Below, in pieces: positions 1 through 11,360 of a DNA stretch of 64,000 nt. The notes beneath the pieces are model-generated. The model did not search any database. It was not told the origin of the DNA and saw only the letters and a program-made list of their open reading frames with translations. This stretch comes from Bacteroidales bacterium. Lineage in GTDB: Bacteria; Bacteroidota; Bacteroidia; Bacteroidales; F082. The DNA lies in NCBI GenBank assembly GCA_016285355.1, contig JAEEQP010000016.1, positions 1 through 64,000 of the forward strand, given 5' to 3'. Within the stretch, counting starts at the first letter, position 1. Every line of letters begins with the position of its first letter. The translations under genes were made by a program, and so were the position numbers.

Positions 1-1
1 C

Positions 2-2568
<2,567 letters not shown>

Positions 2569-2640
2569 CGTAGCTTGTTTTTGATGCCGCAAAGTTGCGA
2601 AAAAAATCGCGGTTTTTGCCGTGGATAAGGAAAAAAGATG

Positions 2641-2648
2641 TACTTTTG
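2641..2648 (+). promoter_or_regulatory. Bacteroidota -7 box for tRNA-Tyr
   Basis: TACTTTTG matches the TAnnTTTG -7 element of the Bacteroidota primary sigma factor, 36 bases before the tRNA. Confidence 0.6.
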
Positions 2649-2684
2649 CGCCGTCAAACAAAGACAAAACGTTCTTTCATTCTT

Positions 2685-2766
2685 GGGGGAGTCGCATAGT
2701 GGCAATTGCAACAGACTGTAAATCTGTCCGGGTATCCGTTCGGTGGTTCGAGTCCACCCTCCCCCA
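2685..2766 (+). tRNA. tRNA-Tyr (anticodon GTA)
   Basis: Seven-pair acceptor stem (GGGGGAG with CTCCCCC), anticodon loop CTGTAAA giving anticodon GTA, a long variable arm as expected of a type II tRNA, and T arm GGTGG-TTCGAGT-CCACC. No CCA is encoded. Confidence 0.95.
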
Positions 2767-2770
2767 CTTC

Positions 2771-2798
2771 AAAGCGAAGTGTTCGGCTTCGCTTTTTT
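2771..2798 (+). terminator. Rho-independent terminator after tRNA-Tyr
   Basis: Inverted repeat AAAGCGAAG / CTTCGCTTT with a seven-base loop followed by a T run. Confidence 0.8.
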
Positions 2799-2861
2799 CA
2801 TGCCCTTTTCACAGAAAACAAAATTTCTCCAGCTTTTTTTCATCGCATTAAAATAATTGTA

Positions 2862-2869
2862 TATCTTTG
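2862..2869 (+). promoter_or_regulatory. -7 box for RRM gene
   Basis: TATCTTTG, matching TAnnTTTG, 20 bases before the ATG of the RNA-binding protein gene. Confidence 0.7.
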
Positions 2870-2888
2870 CACTACAAATACGTATGTT

Positions 2889-3209
2889 ATGAAGATTTTT
2901 GTCGCCAAACTAGCATTTAAGACCACAACGGAAGATTTAAGAGCCCTGTTCGAGCAATTCGGCACGGTGGAATCCTGCAAGGTCATCATGGATCACGAGA
3001 CAGGCCGTTCAAAATGTTACGGTTTCGTTGAAATGCCCAACGACGATGAGGCATACAAAGCCATCGTGGAGACTGACGAGACCGTCTTCATGGGTAACGA
3101 GCTGCAAGTCAAGAAGTCACGTCCACAAGCTGCTGCGGCTCCCAAGCCGGAAAAACCGGTACGCCCAAAGCGCCCACACCATCCTTACGTACCCAAGACG
3201 GAGGAATAA
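2889..3209 (+). CDS. Small RRM-type RNA-binding protein
   Basis: A single RNA-recognition-motif protein of 106 residues, of the short glycine/charged-tail type common in Bacteroidota and cyanobacteria. RNP2 is KIFVAKLAF at the N-terminus (usually KIYVGNL; here Ala-Lys replaces Gly-Asn). RNP1 is CYGFVEM near residue 41. A basic, proline-rich tail (PKPEKPVRPKRPHHP) follows. The longer open frame upstream runs through the tRNA terminator, and the promoter box sits just before this ATG, so this start is preferred. Probably a cytoplasmic RNA chaperone or regulator; the target is unknown. Confidence 0.9.
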   Translation: MKIFVAKLAFKTTTEDLRALFEQFGTVESCKVIMDHETGRSKCYGFVEMPNDDEAYKAIVETDETVFMGNELQVKKSRPQAAAAPKPEKPVRPKRPHHPYVPKTEE

Positions 3210-3265
3210 TAATGCGGTAGCGCATTTTTTTCGCCCAAGTCGCCTACATATTTAAAAATATTCCG

Positions 3266-3273
3266 TATTTTTG
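3266..3273 (+). promoter_or_regulatory. -7 box for tRNA-Arg
   Basis: TATTTTTG, matching TAnnTTTG, 15 bases before the tRNA. Confidence 0.65.
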
Positions 3274-3288
3274 CACCCGCAAAACGAT

Positions 3289-3362
3289 GGCCTGGTAGCT
3301 CAGCTGGATAGAGCAACAGCCTTCTAAGCTGTGGGTCTTGGGTTCGAATCCCAACCGGGTCA
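3289..3362 (+). tRNA. tRNA-Arg (anticodon TCT)
   Basis: Cloverleaf with acceptor GGCCTGG / CCGGGTC (G-U pairs included), D arm AGCTCAGCTGGATAGAGC, anticodon loop CTTCTAA giving TCT, and T arm TTGGG-TTCGAAT-CCCAA. No encoded CCA. Confidence 0.95.
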
Positions 3363-3370
3363 CGAAAAAG

Positions 3371-3404
3371 AAAAATCCCAACTCCTTTGGAGCTGGGATT
3401 TTTC
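3371..3404. terminator. Bidirectional terminator between tRNA-Arg and rplT
   Basis: A-tract, stem ATCCCAACTCC / GGAGCTGGGAT with TTTG loop, and T-tract. Symmetric A and T runs let it serve both the tRNA on + and the thrS-infC-rpmI-rplT operon on -. Confidence 0.8.
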
Positions 3405-3429
3405 ATTATCCTAGGAACAATAGTGCGAC

Positions 3430-3774
3430 TTACTTCACTTGGTCGACGATGGCCTTGAAAGCCTCGGGGTTGTTCACAGCGAGGTCAGCAAGGACCTTGC
3501 GGTTGATTTCGATGCCCGACTTGGTGAGCTTGTCCATGAATTGGCTGTAGTTCATGCCAAATTCGCGCACGGCGGCGTTGATACGGACAATCCACAGGCT
3601 GCGGAATTCGCGCTTCTTGTTTCTTCTGTCGCGATAAGCGTAGGTTTGACCCTTTTCGTAAGAGTTCTTCGCCACAGTCCACACGTTCTTTCTCGTGCTG
3701 AACTGACCTTTGGTCTTCTTCAGGATTTTCTTTCTTCTGGCTCTTGAAGCCACTGCATTGACTGATCTTGTCAT
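3430..3774 (-). CDS. rplT: 50S ribosomal protein L20
   Basis: Binds 23S rRNA early in assembly of the large subunit and, in many bacteria, represses its own operon. At 114 residues it has the family length. The basic N-terminus ([17 protein letters not shown]) and the core [24 protein letters not shown] region (interrupted here only to stay short: [11 protein letters not shown] and [10 protein letters not shown]) are diagnostic. Last gene of thrS-infC-rpmI-rplT. The 5' side of the gene follows rpmI by 76 bases, where an L20 or IF3 operator could lie; none was identified. Confidence 0.98.
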   Translation of the reverse strand: MTRSVNAVASRARRKKILKKTKGQFSTRKNVWTVAKNSYEKGQTYAYRDRRNKKREFRSLWIVRINAAVREFGMNYSQFMDKLTKSGIEINRKVLADLAVNNPEAFKAIVDQVK

Positions 3775-3850
3775 TTTGTTTGATTTTTTCGTCCAGCGCC
3801 TCGCTCCTTTCGAGAACTTTTCTGCTGAGACAAATTACACATTGGGTTAA

Positions 3851-4045
3851 TTACATGAGAAGCATTTGTTTCACGACTTTCTCGTCTGCTCTCTCAACGA
3901 TTGCAGTGTGGTCGAGGTTACGTTTTCTCTTCTGGCTCTTCTTGGTCAGGATGTGGCCATGATAAGCATGCTTTCTCTTCAGCTTGCCGCTACCCGTTAC
4001 TTGGAAACGCTTCTTGGCAGCGGACTTTGTCTTCATTTTCGGCAT
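3851..4045 (-). CDS. rpmI: 50S ribosomal protein L35
   Basis: A 64-residue, very basic large-subunit protein. [14 protein letters not shown] at the N-terminus, [15 protein letters not shown] in the middle and KRKRNL are typical of L35. Lies between infC and rplT in the usual gene order and is surely co-transcribed with them. Confidence 0.98.
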   Translation of the reverse strand: MPKMKTKSAAKKRFQVTGSGKLKRKHAYHGHILTKKSQKRKRNLDHTAIVERADEKVVKQMLLM

Positions 4046-4076
4046 TTTACAAATAATTTAAAGTATTAAAAATGAG

Positions 4077-4646
4077 TTATTTCTTCGTCGATTTAGGAGC
4101 TATCATCATCTGCATGCGCTTGCCTTCCAACTTGGGCATCATCTCCACCTTACCGAACTCCTCCAACTCTTGCGCAAACTTCAGCAACATAATCTCACCC
4201 TGTTCCTTGTAGACAATGGAGCGGCCTCTGAAAAAGACCTCCACCTTGACCTTTGAACCTTCCTGCAAGAAACGTTTGGCGTGGTTCAGTTTGAACTCGA
4301 AGTCGTGCTCATCGGTCTGGGGTCCGAGGCGGATTTCCTTGATGACGACCTTGGTGGCTTTGGCTTTCTGTTCCTTCAGGCGCTTCTTCTGGTCAAAGAC
4401 GAACTTCTTGTAGTCCATCGCCTTGCAGACCGGCGGATTGGCATCGGGTTGGATTTCAACGAGGTCGACACCCAATTCTTCTACGATTCTCAAAGCCTCG
4501 CGCAAGGGGTAGATGTTCGGTTCGACACCCTCGCCCACCAGACGCACCATAGGGGCTCTTACCTCTTCATTGATTCGATGGTTGAATCCGTCCTTATCCT
4601 TGTTCGGCTTCTGGCCGGGTCTTCCTTTTTGTGGAATCTGTGCTAT
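4077..4646 (-). CDS. infC: Translation initiation factor IF-3, probable AUA start
   Basis: IF-3 binds the 30S subunit and rejects wrong start codons. From the first ATG the frame gives only 157 residues and begins at MVRLVGEG, which lacks the family N-terminus. Reading upstream in frame gives RINEEVRAP directly before it, the highly conserved IF-3 opening, with no ATG, GTG or TTG further up. The only well-placed start is ATA at 4644-4646, nine bases after AGGAG, giving 189 residues. Rare non-AUG starts (AUU in E. coli) let IF-3 limit its own synthesis. C-terminal domain has KFVFDQKKR, KEIRLGPQT and GRSIVYKEQG. Sits 41 bases after thrS. Confidence 0.93.
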   Translation of the reverse strand: MAQIPQKGRPGQKPNKDKDGFNHRINEEVRAPMVRLVGEGVEPNIYPLREALRIVEELGVDLVEIQPDANPPVCKAMDYKKFVFDQKKRLKEQKAKATKVVIKEIRLGPQTDEHDFEFKLNHAKRFLQEGSKVKVEVFFRGRSIVYKEQGEIMLLKFAQELEEFGKVEMMPKLEGKRMQMMIAPKSTKK

Positions 4647-4687
4647 TGTTTTAGTCTCCTATATTAAGTTTATATTCAGTTAGTTAC

Positions 4688-6628
4688 TTATCTCTTATTC
4701 TGTTCCTCCTCGACTTGCTTGCGAATCAATTCGGCAAATTCGGCAGTCGGCATCGTGCCGAGGTCGACTTGACCGTGCTTACGCACCGACACCGAGTTCT
4801 CCGCTTCTTCCTTCTCGCCCACGATGAGCATGTAAGGATATTTCTTCATTTCGGCATCGCGGATCTTACGACCGATTTTCTCGTTGCGCTCGTCAATGAG
4901 GGCGCGAATATCGGACTTTTTCAGATACGATTGCAAATTTTTCGCAAAATCGAGATATTTTTCGCTCACAGGCAGGATGACGACCTGGTCGGGAGCCAGC
5001 CACAGCGGGAATTCACCAGCGCAGTGCTCGAGCAACACGGCCACGAAACGCTCCATGGAACCAAAGGGTGCGCGGTGCACCATCACAGGACGGTGTTTCT
5101 CGTTGTCAGCACCGATGTAGGTCAGGTCGAAACGCTCAGGCAGGTTGTAGTCCACCTGAATGGTACCCAACTGCCACTTGCGACCCAGGGCATCCTTCAC
5201 CATGAAGTCAAGCTTGGGACCATAGAAAGCGGCCTCGCCATATTCCACATGGGCGGGCAGACCCTTCTCGGCGCAAGCCTCCTGAATGGCAGCCTCAGCC
5301 TTGGCCCAGTTTTCGTCCGTACCCACATACTTCTCGTGGTCGTTGGGGTCACGGAGCGATATTTGTGCTTCAAAGTTCTTGAAATCAAGGGCCTTGAAGA
5401 TGATTTCGATGATTTCCATCACGCGGATGAACTCTTCCTTCACCTGGTCAGGACGGCAGAAGATGTGGGCATCGTCTTGGGTGAACGAACGCACGCGGGT
5501 CAAGCCGTGGAGTTCGCCGCTCTGCTCATAACGGTACACCGTGCCGAACTCAGCGCAGCGGAAAGGCAGGTCTTTATAGGAACGCGGCTTCCACTTAAAG
5601 ATCATGCAGTGGTGAGGGCAGTTCATGGGCTTCAGCAGGTACTCCTCGCCTTCTTCGGGCGTGGTGATGGGGCGGAAGCTATCTTCGCCGTAGTGATCCC
5701 AGTGACCCGAAGTCACATACAGCTGCTTGCCACCGATATGGGGCGTGATGACTTGCTCATAACCGTATTCCTTCTGGATCTTGGTCAGATACTCTTGCAG
5801 GCGGAGGCGCAACTCGGTACCTTTTGGCAACCAAATCGGGAGACCTTTACCCACGATGTCATTGAACATGAAGAGTTCCAGTTCGCGACCCAGCTTGCGG
5901 TGGTCACGTTTCTTGGCTTCTTCGAGAAGTACCAGATACTCATCGAGTTCCTTCTGCTTCGGGAAGGTGATACCGTAGACGCGAGTGAGTTGCTTGCGCT
6001 TCTCGTCGCCACGCCAATAAGCACCAGCCAATGAAGTCAGCTTCACAGCCTTGATGACGCTCGTGTTCGGGATATGGGGACCGCGGCAGAGGTCGGTGAA
6101 GTTACCACATTTATAATAGGTGATGGTACCATCTTCCAGCTCGCTGATGAGTTCCTGCTTGTATTCGTCGCCTTTGTCGGTGAAATACTGCAACGCCTCG
6201 GCCTTGCTCACGTCGACGCGCTCAAAGGTTTGCTTCTCGCGGGCCAGTTCGAGCATCTTCTTCTCGATGGCGACGAGGTCGGCCTCGGTTAAAGTGATGT
6301 CGCCTGTGTCGATGTCATAATAGAAACCAGCATCCACAGCAGGACCGATACCGAACTTCACACCTTTATATAATGCCTCGATGGCCTCAGCCATGAGGTG
6401 GGCCGACGAGTGCCAGAACGTGGCCTTGCCTTCGGGGTCGTCCCAAGTGAAAAGTTGAATGGTAGCATCCTCGTTGACGGGGCGCATGGCATCCCACATC
6501 TTGCCATTCACTTTGGCAGACAGCACGTTACGTGCCAAACCCTCGCTCAGGCTCTTGGCGATATCCAACGGCGTTACACCGGCTTCATATTGTCTGACAC
6601 TATTGTCAGGAAAGGTTATGTTTATCAT
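4688..6628 (-). CDS. thrS: Threonyl-tRNA synthetase
   Basis: Charges tRNA-Thr; 646 residues, the usual length. Domains in order: TGS (from [14 protein letters not shown]), the editing domain with [10 protein letters not shown], the class II catalytic core with CPHHCMIFK, the motif 2 arginine region ([18 protein letters not shown]) and motif 3 near APFGSMERF, then the anticodon-binding domain ([14 protein letters not shown]). Start set at the ATG giving MINITF; upstream in-frame residues are not conserved and contain the promoter. First gene of the translation operon. Confidence 0.98.
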   Translation of the reverse strand: MINITFPDNSVRQYEAGVTPLDIAKSLSEGLARNVLSAKVNGKMWDAMRPVNEDATIQLFTWDDPEGKATFWHSSAHLMAEAIEALYKGVKFGIGPAVDAGFYYDIDTGDITLTEADLVAIEKKMLELAREKQTFERVDVSKAEALQYFTDKGDEYKQELISELEDGTITYYKCGNFTDLCRGPHIPNTSVIKAVKLTSLAGAYWRGDEKRKQLTRVYGITFPKQKELDEYLVLLEEAKKRDHRKLGRELELFMFNDIVGKGLPIWLPKGTELRLRLQEYLTKIQKEYGYEQVITPHIGGKQLYVTSGHWDHYGEDSFRPITTPEEGEEYLLKPMNCPHHCMIFKWKPRSYKDLPFRCAEFGTVYRYEQSGELHGLTRVRSFTQDDAHIFCRPDQVKEEFIRVMEIIEIIFKALDFKNFEAQISLRDPNDHEKYVGTDENWAKAEAAIQEACAEKGLPAHVEYGEAAFYGPKLDFMVKDALGRKWQLGTIQVDYNLPERFDLTYIGADNEKHRPVMVHRAPFGSMERFVAVLLEHCAGEFPLWLAPDQVVILPVSEKYLDFAKNLQSYLKKSDIRALIDERNEKIGRKIRDAEMKKYPYMLIVGEKEEAENSVSVRKHGQVDLGTMPTAEFAELIRKQVEEEQNKR

Positions 6629-6655
6629 AAGAATAGGTCTTTTTGAAAGCGGCTG

Positions 6656-6663
6656 CAAAAGTA
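6656..6663 (-). promoter_or_regulatory. -7 box for thrS operon
   Basis: Minus-strand TACTTTTG, 28 bases upstream of the thrS ATG; the only strong TAnnTTTG match before the operon. Confidence 0.7.
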
Positions 6664-6735
6664 CAAAAAATTCTCTTACAAAATACAGATTATTAGGGTT
6701 TGAAAAGATTTTTTTCACCTTATTCATAAAAATGC

Positions 6736-6743
6736 TACATTTG
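6736..6743 (+). promoter_or_regulatory. -7 box for SGNH hydrolase gene
   Basis: TACATTTG, 20 bases before the ATG. Confidence 0.65.
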
Positions 6744-6762
6744 CGCCAAATTTATAATCATC

Positions 6763-7437
6763 ATGAAGAAAACTATCATCTTAATTATTTTTGCAACCAT
6801 GTCGATTTTTTGTTATTCACAAGATTGGTTCCGTTTCAATGATTACAAAGCTGACAACGAACGGATTATCGCTAACGAGGCGTACCCCGATGTGGTGTTT
6901 ATGGGCAACTCCATCACCGAAAACTGGGCCTATTTCCATCCCGATTTCTTCACCTCGCATAACTTCCTTGGCAGGGGTATCGGCGGACAGACCTCGGCCC
7001 ACATGCTGGTGCGTTTCAAGACCGACGTCATCGACCTCCATCCCAGAGTTGTGGTCATCATGGCAGGCACCAATGACGTGGCACACAACGACTTCTGGGT
7101 GGCTCCCGAGCAGGTGGTCAATAATGTGATTTCGATGTGCGAACTGGCCCAAGCCCATGGCATCATTCCCATCATCAGTTCCATCACGCCCTGCACCTCG
7201 TTTGTGTGGAGAACCGAAATCGAGAACGCCGGCCAGACCATCGTCGACATCAACAAGAGCCTGAAAGCCTACGCCGAGGCAAACAATATCATCTATGTAG
7301 ACTATCATTCAGCCCTCGCCGACGAAAACCTCGGATTCCCCCAAAACCTCAGCGAGGACGGCTGCCATCCTGACCCTGACACGTATTTCATTATGGAAGG
7401 GTTGGTTTTGGAGGCGATTCAGGAGGCTCTGAAATAA
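6763..7437 (+). CDS. Secreted SGNH/GDSL-family hydrolase
   Basis: A 224-residue esterase-type enzyme with an N-terminal signal peptide (MKKTIILIIFATMSIFCYSQ). The four SGNH blocks are present: block I VFMGNSITENW with Ser50, block II glycine in GRGIGGQTS, block III AGTNDVAHND with Asn104, and block V DGCHPD with Asp199 and His202. The closest named group is the Bacteroidota GDSL acetylesterase/platelet-activating-factor acetylhydrolase-like type; the substrate, often an acetyl group on polysaccharide, is not determined by sequence. Stands alone between thrS and the C10 peptidase gene. Confidence 0.9.
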   Translation: MKKTIILIIFATMSIFCYSQDWFRFNDYKADNERIIANEAYPDVVFMGNSITENWAYFHPDFFTSHNFLGRGIGGQTSAHMLVRFKTDVIDLHPRVVVIMAGTNDVAHNDFWVAPEQVVNNVISMCELAQAHGIIPIISSITPCTSFVWRTEIENAGQTIVDINKSLKAYAEANNIIYVDYHSALADENLGFPQNLSEDGCHPDPDTYFIMEGLVLEAIQEALK

Positions 7438-7522
7438 CAAGGCCAAATTGTCGCCTCACCATTAGCAAGAAGATTTCTAGTACAACAGAGAAAGTTTTTT
7501 CAAAAAATCCAAAACAACTTGC

Positions 7523-7530
7523 TAACTTTG
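7523..7530 (+). promoter_or_regulatory. -7 box for C10 peptidase gene
   Basis: TAACTTTG, 17 bases before the ATG. Confidence 0.65.
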
Positions 7531-7547
7531 CGGCAAAATTTCAACCT

Positions 7548-10229
7548 ATGAAAAAACTATCTCTCGTACTATTACTGGTTTTCGCATCGCTTTCCCTTGC
7601 GTTTTCACAAACCGCACAAAAGGTCAATGAAGCATCGGCCTACAAAACCGCACAAGCTTTCATTGCTTCCCAGCAAACCCTTAAAGGACAAGACCTGAAC
7701 TTGGTATCCTCCGATGGAAATTACATCTATAACATTGGAAACCAAGGCTTTGTAATTATTTCAGGCAATACGGTTTTACCACCTGTGTTAAGTTGGTCAG
7801 ACCAAGGCAATTTCCCTGATTTGGAAAATGCGCCAGAGAATTTTGCCACATGGATTGTGCATTATTCCGAAATGATTGACTTCGCCACGGCCAATGGCAT
7901 TCAACCCGAAGCCGAGATATTACGCCAATGGGACGAGGCTGCACAGGGCATTTTCGGCTCACGCAATGTCCGAACAGTGGATCCTTTAGTCAGCACGCGC
8001 TGGAACCAAGATTGCTATTACAACGAATACTGCCCGGCCACTACAGGCGGCTGGTGGTGGGGCGGTCCCTGCGGACACTGCTATGCGGGCTGCGTGGCTA
8101 CCGCCATGGCACAAGTGATGAAATACTGGGACTATCCCGAAACAGGCTTTGGCTCACATAGTTACATACACAGCGAATACGGCGAACAGAGTGCCAACTT
8201 TGCCGCTACAACCTACCATTGGGACGAGATGCCGAACGATGTTTGGGACCACAACGATGCCGTAGCCACGCTGTTGTACCACTGCGGCGTGAGCGTCAAC
8301 ATGAACTATTCGGGTTCGGGCAGCGGTGCACAGTCACAAGATGTGGAGACCGCCATGCGCTCCTATTTCGGTTACTGCGGTGCCAAATACCGCCAAAAGA
8401 GCAGCTACCAGGACGAGGCATGGAACGCGATGCTGAGAGCAGAACTCGACCTGTCGCATCCCATCTATTACTCGGGCGCCAACGGTGAAAGTGGCCATGC
8501 CTTCGTTTGCGACGGCTACGACAACAACGACCTCTTCCACTTCAACTTCGGCTGGAGCGGCAGCGGCGACGCATATTATTCGACCTACGATGTCAACGGC
8601 TTCAATCAAGGTCAGGCTGTGGTGAGCAATGTCTTCCCTGTCAGCATCCAAGCCGACGCTAACGGCATCATCTACGTCAGTGAAGACGGTGAGGGTGACG
8701 GCTCGTCGTGGGACAACGCCACCAACAAGCTCCAATTCGCCTCTGCCCTCTCAAGCGGTGGCGCGACCAAGGTGTGGGTGAAGGCCGGCACCTATTACGG
8801 CGACACGACCGACATGGAAGGCGCGTTTTATATCACAGCCAGCAACCGCGTCTACGGCGGGTTCGAAGGCAACGAAGCCCCCGACTATGACCTCTCGCTC
8901 CGCGACTACGACAAGAACCCCACCATCCTCGACGGTCAAGGCGCAAGACGTGTGCTGTTGCAGAACCAGGCCTTTACTTCGGCCTCGATGCCCATTTGGG
9001 ATGGTTTCATCATCCAAAACGGTGCCATCGGAAGCGGCGCAGGTGCCTATCTCAATAATTACGTTACGCTCAACAACTGCACCATCAAGGATAATGTCGC
9101 GACCATGTACGGCGGCGGTGTTTACATCAACTCGACAGGTGGCACGGCCCATGTGACGCTCCACAACTGCGTCATTGCCGACAACAATGCCTCAATGGGT
9201 GGCGGCGTGTGCGACCGCGTGGGTGCCGACTATACCAACTGCCGCATCAACAACAACATAGCGACAACCAAAGGCGGCGGCATCTACCTTTATAATAATA
9301 CCGAGCCGACCCTTAAAAACTGCATCATCAACAACAACACGGCACAAAGTGCCGGCGGAATGTATGCCCGCGGCCAGTTCACCGCCTACAACTGCGACTT
9401 CGTGATGAACCTCGCCACAGAGAGCATCGGTGGCATCTACCACGAAAACAGCCACAACAAATACTACAACTGCATCGTGTGGGGCAACGTGGCCAACGGA
9501 CTGCCCAACCAGTTTGCCGGACTGAGCGATTTCGAGTACTCTGCCGTTTGCGGCATCGTCAACGGGTCGGACAACTACAACATTCCCAACGAGAACAATG
9601 GCGACGAGCCTGGCGTCTTCGTCCGCTTCAACCATCCTGCCCAAGGAGCTGGAGCCGAATACCACAACAACAATTGGAGCATTCATCCCCGCAGTATCTG
9701 CCTCAATGCAGGCAAGCCTAACACTACAGGTTTGGGCAACACCGACATCGCCGGCAACACCCGCATTCAGAAAGGCCGCGTCGACATTGGCGCTTACGAG
9801 AGTTGTGCTTCGCTCACCCAAATCGAGGATGCGTTTTATGAAAGCGATAGCCCGTATTGGTTCTTCAACCACCCCTTGACTGAGCCAGGCTACTACACCC
9901 AAGTCCTCGATGGCCCTGATTGCGACAGCGTCATCGGCCTCACTTTGATGGTTTTGGAGGGTGTGGAAGAGGACGGCCCTTCGACTCCTTCGACAGGCTC
10001 AGGAACCGCAGGGACCTTTGCGGTATGGCCTAACCCGACGAATGGTCTCTTGCATATTGAGGCAGAAGACATTGACAAACTGGAAATCCGCAATCTTTTG
10101 GGGCAGTTGGTCTTGGAAGCAAGAAAAGCTGAAATCCTCAGCCTTGAAGGATTAGAAAAAGGCGTTTATTTTTTGATTGCCAGCAATAAAAACGGGACAA
10201 AGGTCGTTACCAAGGTAATTAAGGAATAA
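7548..10229 (+). CDS. Secreted C10 (streptopain-like) cysteine peptidase with beta-helix and T9SS tail
   Basis: An 893-residue exported protease. Order: signal peptide (1-20), a Spi/streptopain-type propeptide (about 25-140), the C10 catalytic domain with nucleophile Cys182 in GCVATAMAQVMKYW and His317 in SGHAFVCDGYD, then from about 370 a parallel beta-helix with repeated NNC and GGG-motif turns (DNVATMYGGGVYINS), and a T9SS type A sorting domain from about 820 (FAVWPNPTNGLLHIE). A cysteine/tryptophan-rich insert (GGWWWGGPCGHCYAGC) abuts the active site. Between beta-helix and sorting domain, PSTPSTGSGT is encoded by a dispersed palindromic repeat. Likely cell-surface or secreted; the target is unknown. 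Confidence 0.9.
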   Translation: MKKLSLVLLLVFASLSLAFSQTAQKVNEASAYKTAQAFIASQQTLKGQDLNLVSSDGNYIYNIGNQGFVIISGNTVLPPVLSWSDQGNFPDLENAPENFATWIVHYSEMIDFATANGIQPEAEILRQWDEAAQGIFGSRNVRTVDPLVSTRWNQDCYYNEYCPATTGGWWWGGPCGHCYAGCVATAMAQVMKYWDYPETGFGSHSYIHSEYGEQSANFAATTYHWDEMPNDVWDHNDAVATLLYHCGVSVNMNYSGSGSGAQSQDVETAMRSYFGYCGAKYRQKSSYQDEAWNAMLRAELDLSHPIYYSGANGESGHAFVCDGYDNNDLFHFNFGWSGSGDAYYSTYDVNGFNQGQAVVSNVFPVSIQADANGIIYVSEDGEGDGSSWDNATNKLQFASALSSGGATKVWVKAGTYYGDTTDMEGAFYITASNRVYGGFEGNEAPDYDLSLRDYDKNPTILDGQGARRVLLQNQAFTSASMPIWDGFIIQNGAIGSGAGAYLNNYVTLNNCTIKDNVATMYGGGVYINSTGGTAHVTLHNCVIADNNASMGGGVCDRVGADYTNCRINNNIATTKGGGIYLYNNTEPTLKNCIINNNTAQSAGGMYARGQFTAYNCDFVMNLATESIGGIYHENSHNKYYNCIVWGNVANGLPNQFAGLSDFEYSAVCGIVNGSDNYNIPNENNGDEPGVFVRFNHPAQGAGAEYHNNNWSIHPRSICLNAGKPNTTGLGNTDIAGNTRIQKGRVDIGAYESCASLTQIEDAFYESDSPYWFFNHPLTEPGYYTQVLDGPDCDSVIGLTLMVLEGVEEDGPSTPSTGSGTAGTFAVWPNPTNGLLHIEAEDIDKLEIRNLLGQLVLEARKAEILSLEGLEKGVYFLIASNKNGTKVVTKVIKE
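9989..10007 (+). repeat. Dispersed TTCGACAGGCTCA repeat, half copy inside C10 peptidase gene
   Basis: TTCGACAGGCTCAGGAACC in frame within the linker before the T9SS domain; the preceding CTTCGACTC is a partial duplicate. The same string recurs at 40229. Confidence 0.75.
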
Positions 10230-10233
10230 AACC

Positions 10234-10872
10234 ATGAAAAGACTTGCTTTCGTTATTGTCCTTGTACTTATTGCCTTCGCATCGTGCAACAGGACACACA
10301 ATTACATCATCCCTGTTGATTACGAAAAGTATTACGAGGGTGTTACCAGTCTGACCGAAAAAGAAGACCAAGAACTCAGCCAAAGAATTTATATGGACTG
10401 GTATCACAATACCGTAGGCAAAGAAATTCCCGACATTCAAGTGAAAGACCTTGACGGGAACACCATAAAACTCAAGAAATGGCTCAAAAAGGAAACTATA
10501 CTCATTTTCACCAGCCCTCACTGCGGTTTTGGCAAAGAGGAGGTTGAAAAAGAGTTTCCCTTCGCACTACAAAACATGAAAGACGAGTTGGAAGACATTG
10601 ACATCCTTTGCCTTATTGAATCGGTAAAAGAGTCCGACCAACAAGTAACATTTGATTATGCCAAAAGTCTTCAAGGAGCATACGACAACCTATTCATCAT
10701 CGACCAAGAGGATGCCTTGAAGACCAATCTCACCGCTTGTCCGACCAAGTTTTTCATCGACAAAAAGCAAATCGTCAGACATGTTCACGTGGGCATGACG
10801 ATGGAGCAAGACAGATGCGAAAATGAAATCCGACAAGGAATCTCATCAATGAAAAAGGAAAAACAGAAATGA
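10234..10872 (+). CDS. Thioredoxin-fold lipoprotein with a single active-site cysteine
   Basis: A 212-residue lipoprotein: signal peptide with lipobox LIAFASC, then a thioredoxin-like fold. IQVKDLDGNTIKLKKW is the strand typical of TlpA/AhpC relatives, SPHCGFGKEEVE occupies the CxxC place but keeps only one cysteine, and CPTKFFID carries the cis-proline. It therefore may act as a one-cysteine peroxidase or a non-redox member, not a classical oxidoreductase. The next gene, msrA, begins inside its stop codon (four-base overlap), so the two are translated together. Located in the periplasm or on the outer membrane by prediction, whereas MsrA has no signal peptide. Confidence 0.75.
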   Translation: MKRLAFVIVLVLIAFASCNRTHNYIIPVDYEKYYEGVTSLTEKEDQELSQRIYMDWYHNTVGKEIPDIQVKDLDGNTIKLKKWLKKETILIFTSPHCGFGKEEVEKEFPFALQNMKDELEDIDILCLIESVKESDQQVTFDYAKSLQGAYDNLFIIDQEDALKTNLTACPTKFFIDKKQIVRHVHVGMTMEQDRCENEIRQGISSMKKEKQK

Positions 10873-11348
10873 AAAAAGCCTATTTCTCAGCAGGATGTTT
10901 CTGGGGCGTTGAATATTATTTCAAGCGTCTTAAAGGTGTGTCGAAGACCGCTGTTGGCTTCATGGGCGGCGAAATCGACTATCCGAGCTACAAGCAAGTC
11001 AAGACAGGTACCACAGGACATTTGGAGACCATCGAAGTGGAATACGACCCCGAACAAGTTCCCTACGAAACCCTAGTGCGTTATTTCTTTGAAATCCACG
11101 ACTTCGAGCAGTTCGACGGCCAAGGCATTGACATTGGGACGCAGTACCTCTCCGCCATTTGGTTCAACAACACCGAGGAGCGCGACACGGCCATAAAAGT
11201 CTTTGGCGAACTCATGCAGATGGGCTATCATCCCGCCACGCAAATCCGACAGGTCATGCCCTTCTACCCCGCCGAGGATTACCATCAGGATTATCTGGAC
11301 GAGCGTGGAGAGACACCAGAATGCCATGTTTGGAGGAAGATATTCTGA
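10869..11348 (+). CDS. msrA: Peptide methionine sulfoxide reductase MsrA
   Basis: Reduces the S form of methionine sulfoxide in proteins. The catalytic GCFWG is at residues 9-13 (Cys10), followed by the family strings TGTTGHLETIEVEYDP, GIDIGTQYLSAIW and EDYHQDYL. 159 residues, no signal peptide, so cytoplasmic. A resolving cysteine may be the one near the C-terminus (PECHVW). Overlaps the upstream thioredoxin-fold gene by four bases. Confidence 0.96.
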   Translation: MKKAYFSAGCFWGVEYYFKRLKGVSKTAVGFMGGEIDYPSYKQVKTGTTGHLETIEVEYDPEQVPYETLVRYFFEIHDFEQFDGQGIDIGTQYLSAIWFNNTEERDTAIKVFGELMQMGYHPATQIRQVMPFYPAEDYHQDYLDERGETPECHVWRKIF

Positions 11349-11360
11349 TGGTAAACCAAG

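Noticed and set aside
4715..6034. 439-residue open frame on + strand
   Set aside because: Lies wholly antisense to thrS; no family motif, composition mirrors the complement of thrS codons.
9192..9902. 236-residue open frame on - strand
   Set aside because: Antisense to the beta-helix repeats of the C10 peptidase gene; the repetitive valine-rich text is the complement of Asn-rich repeats.
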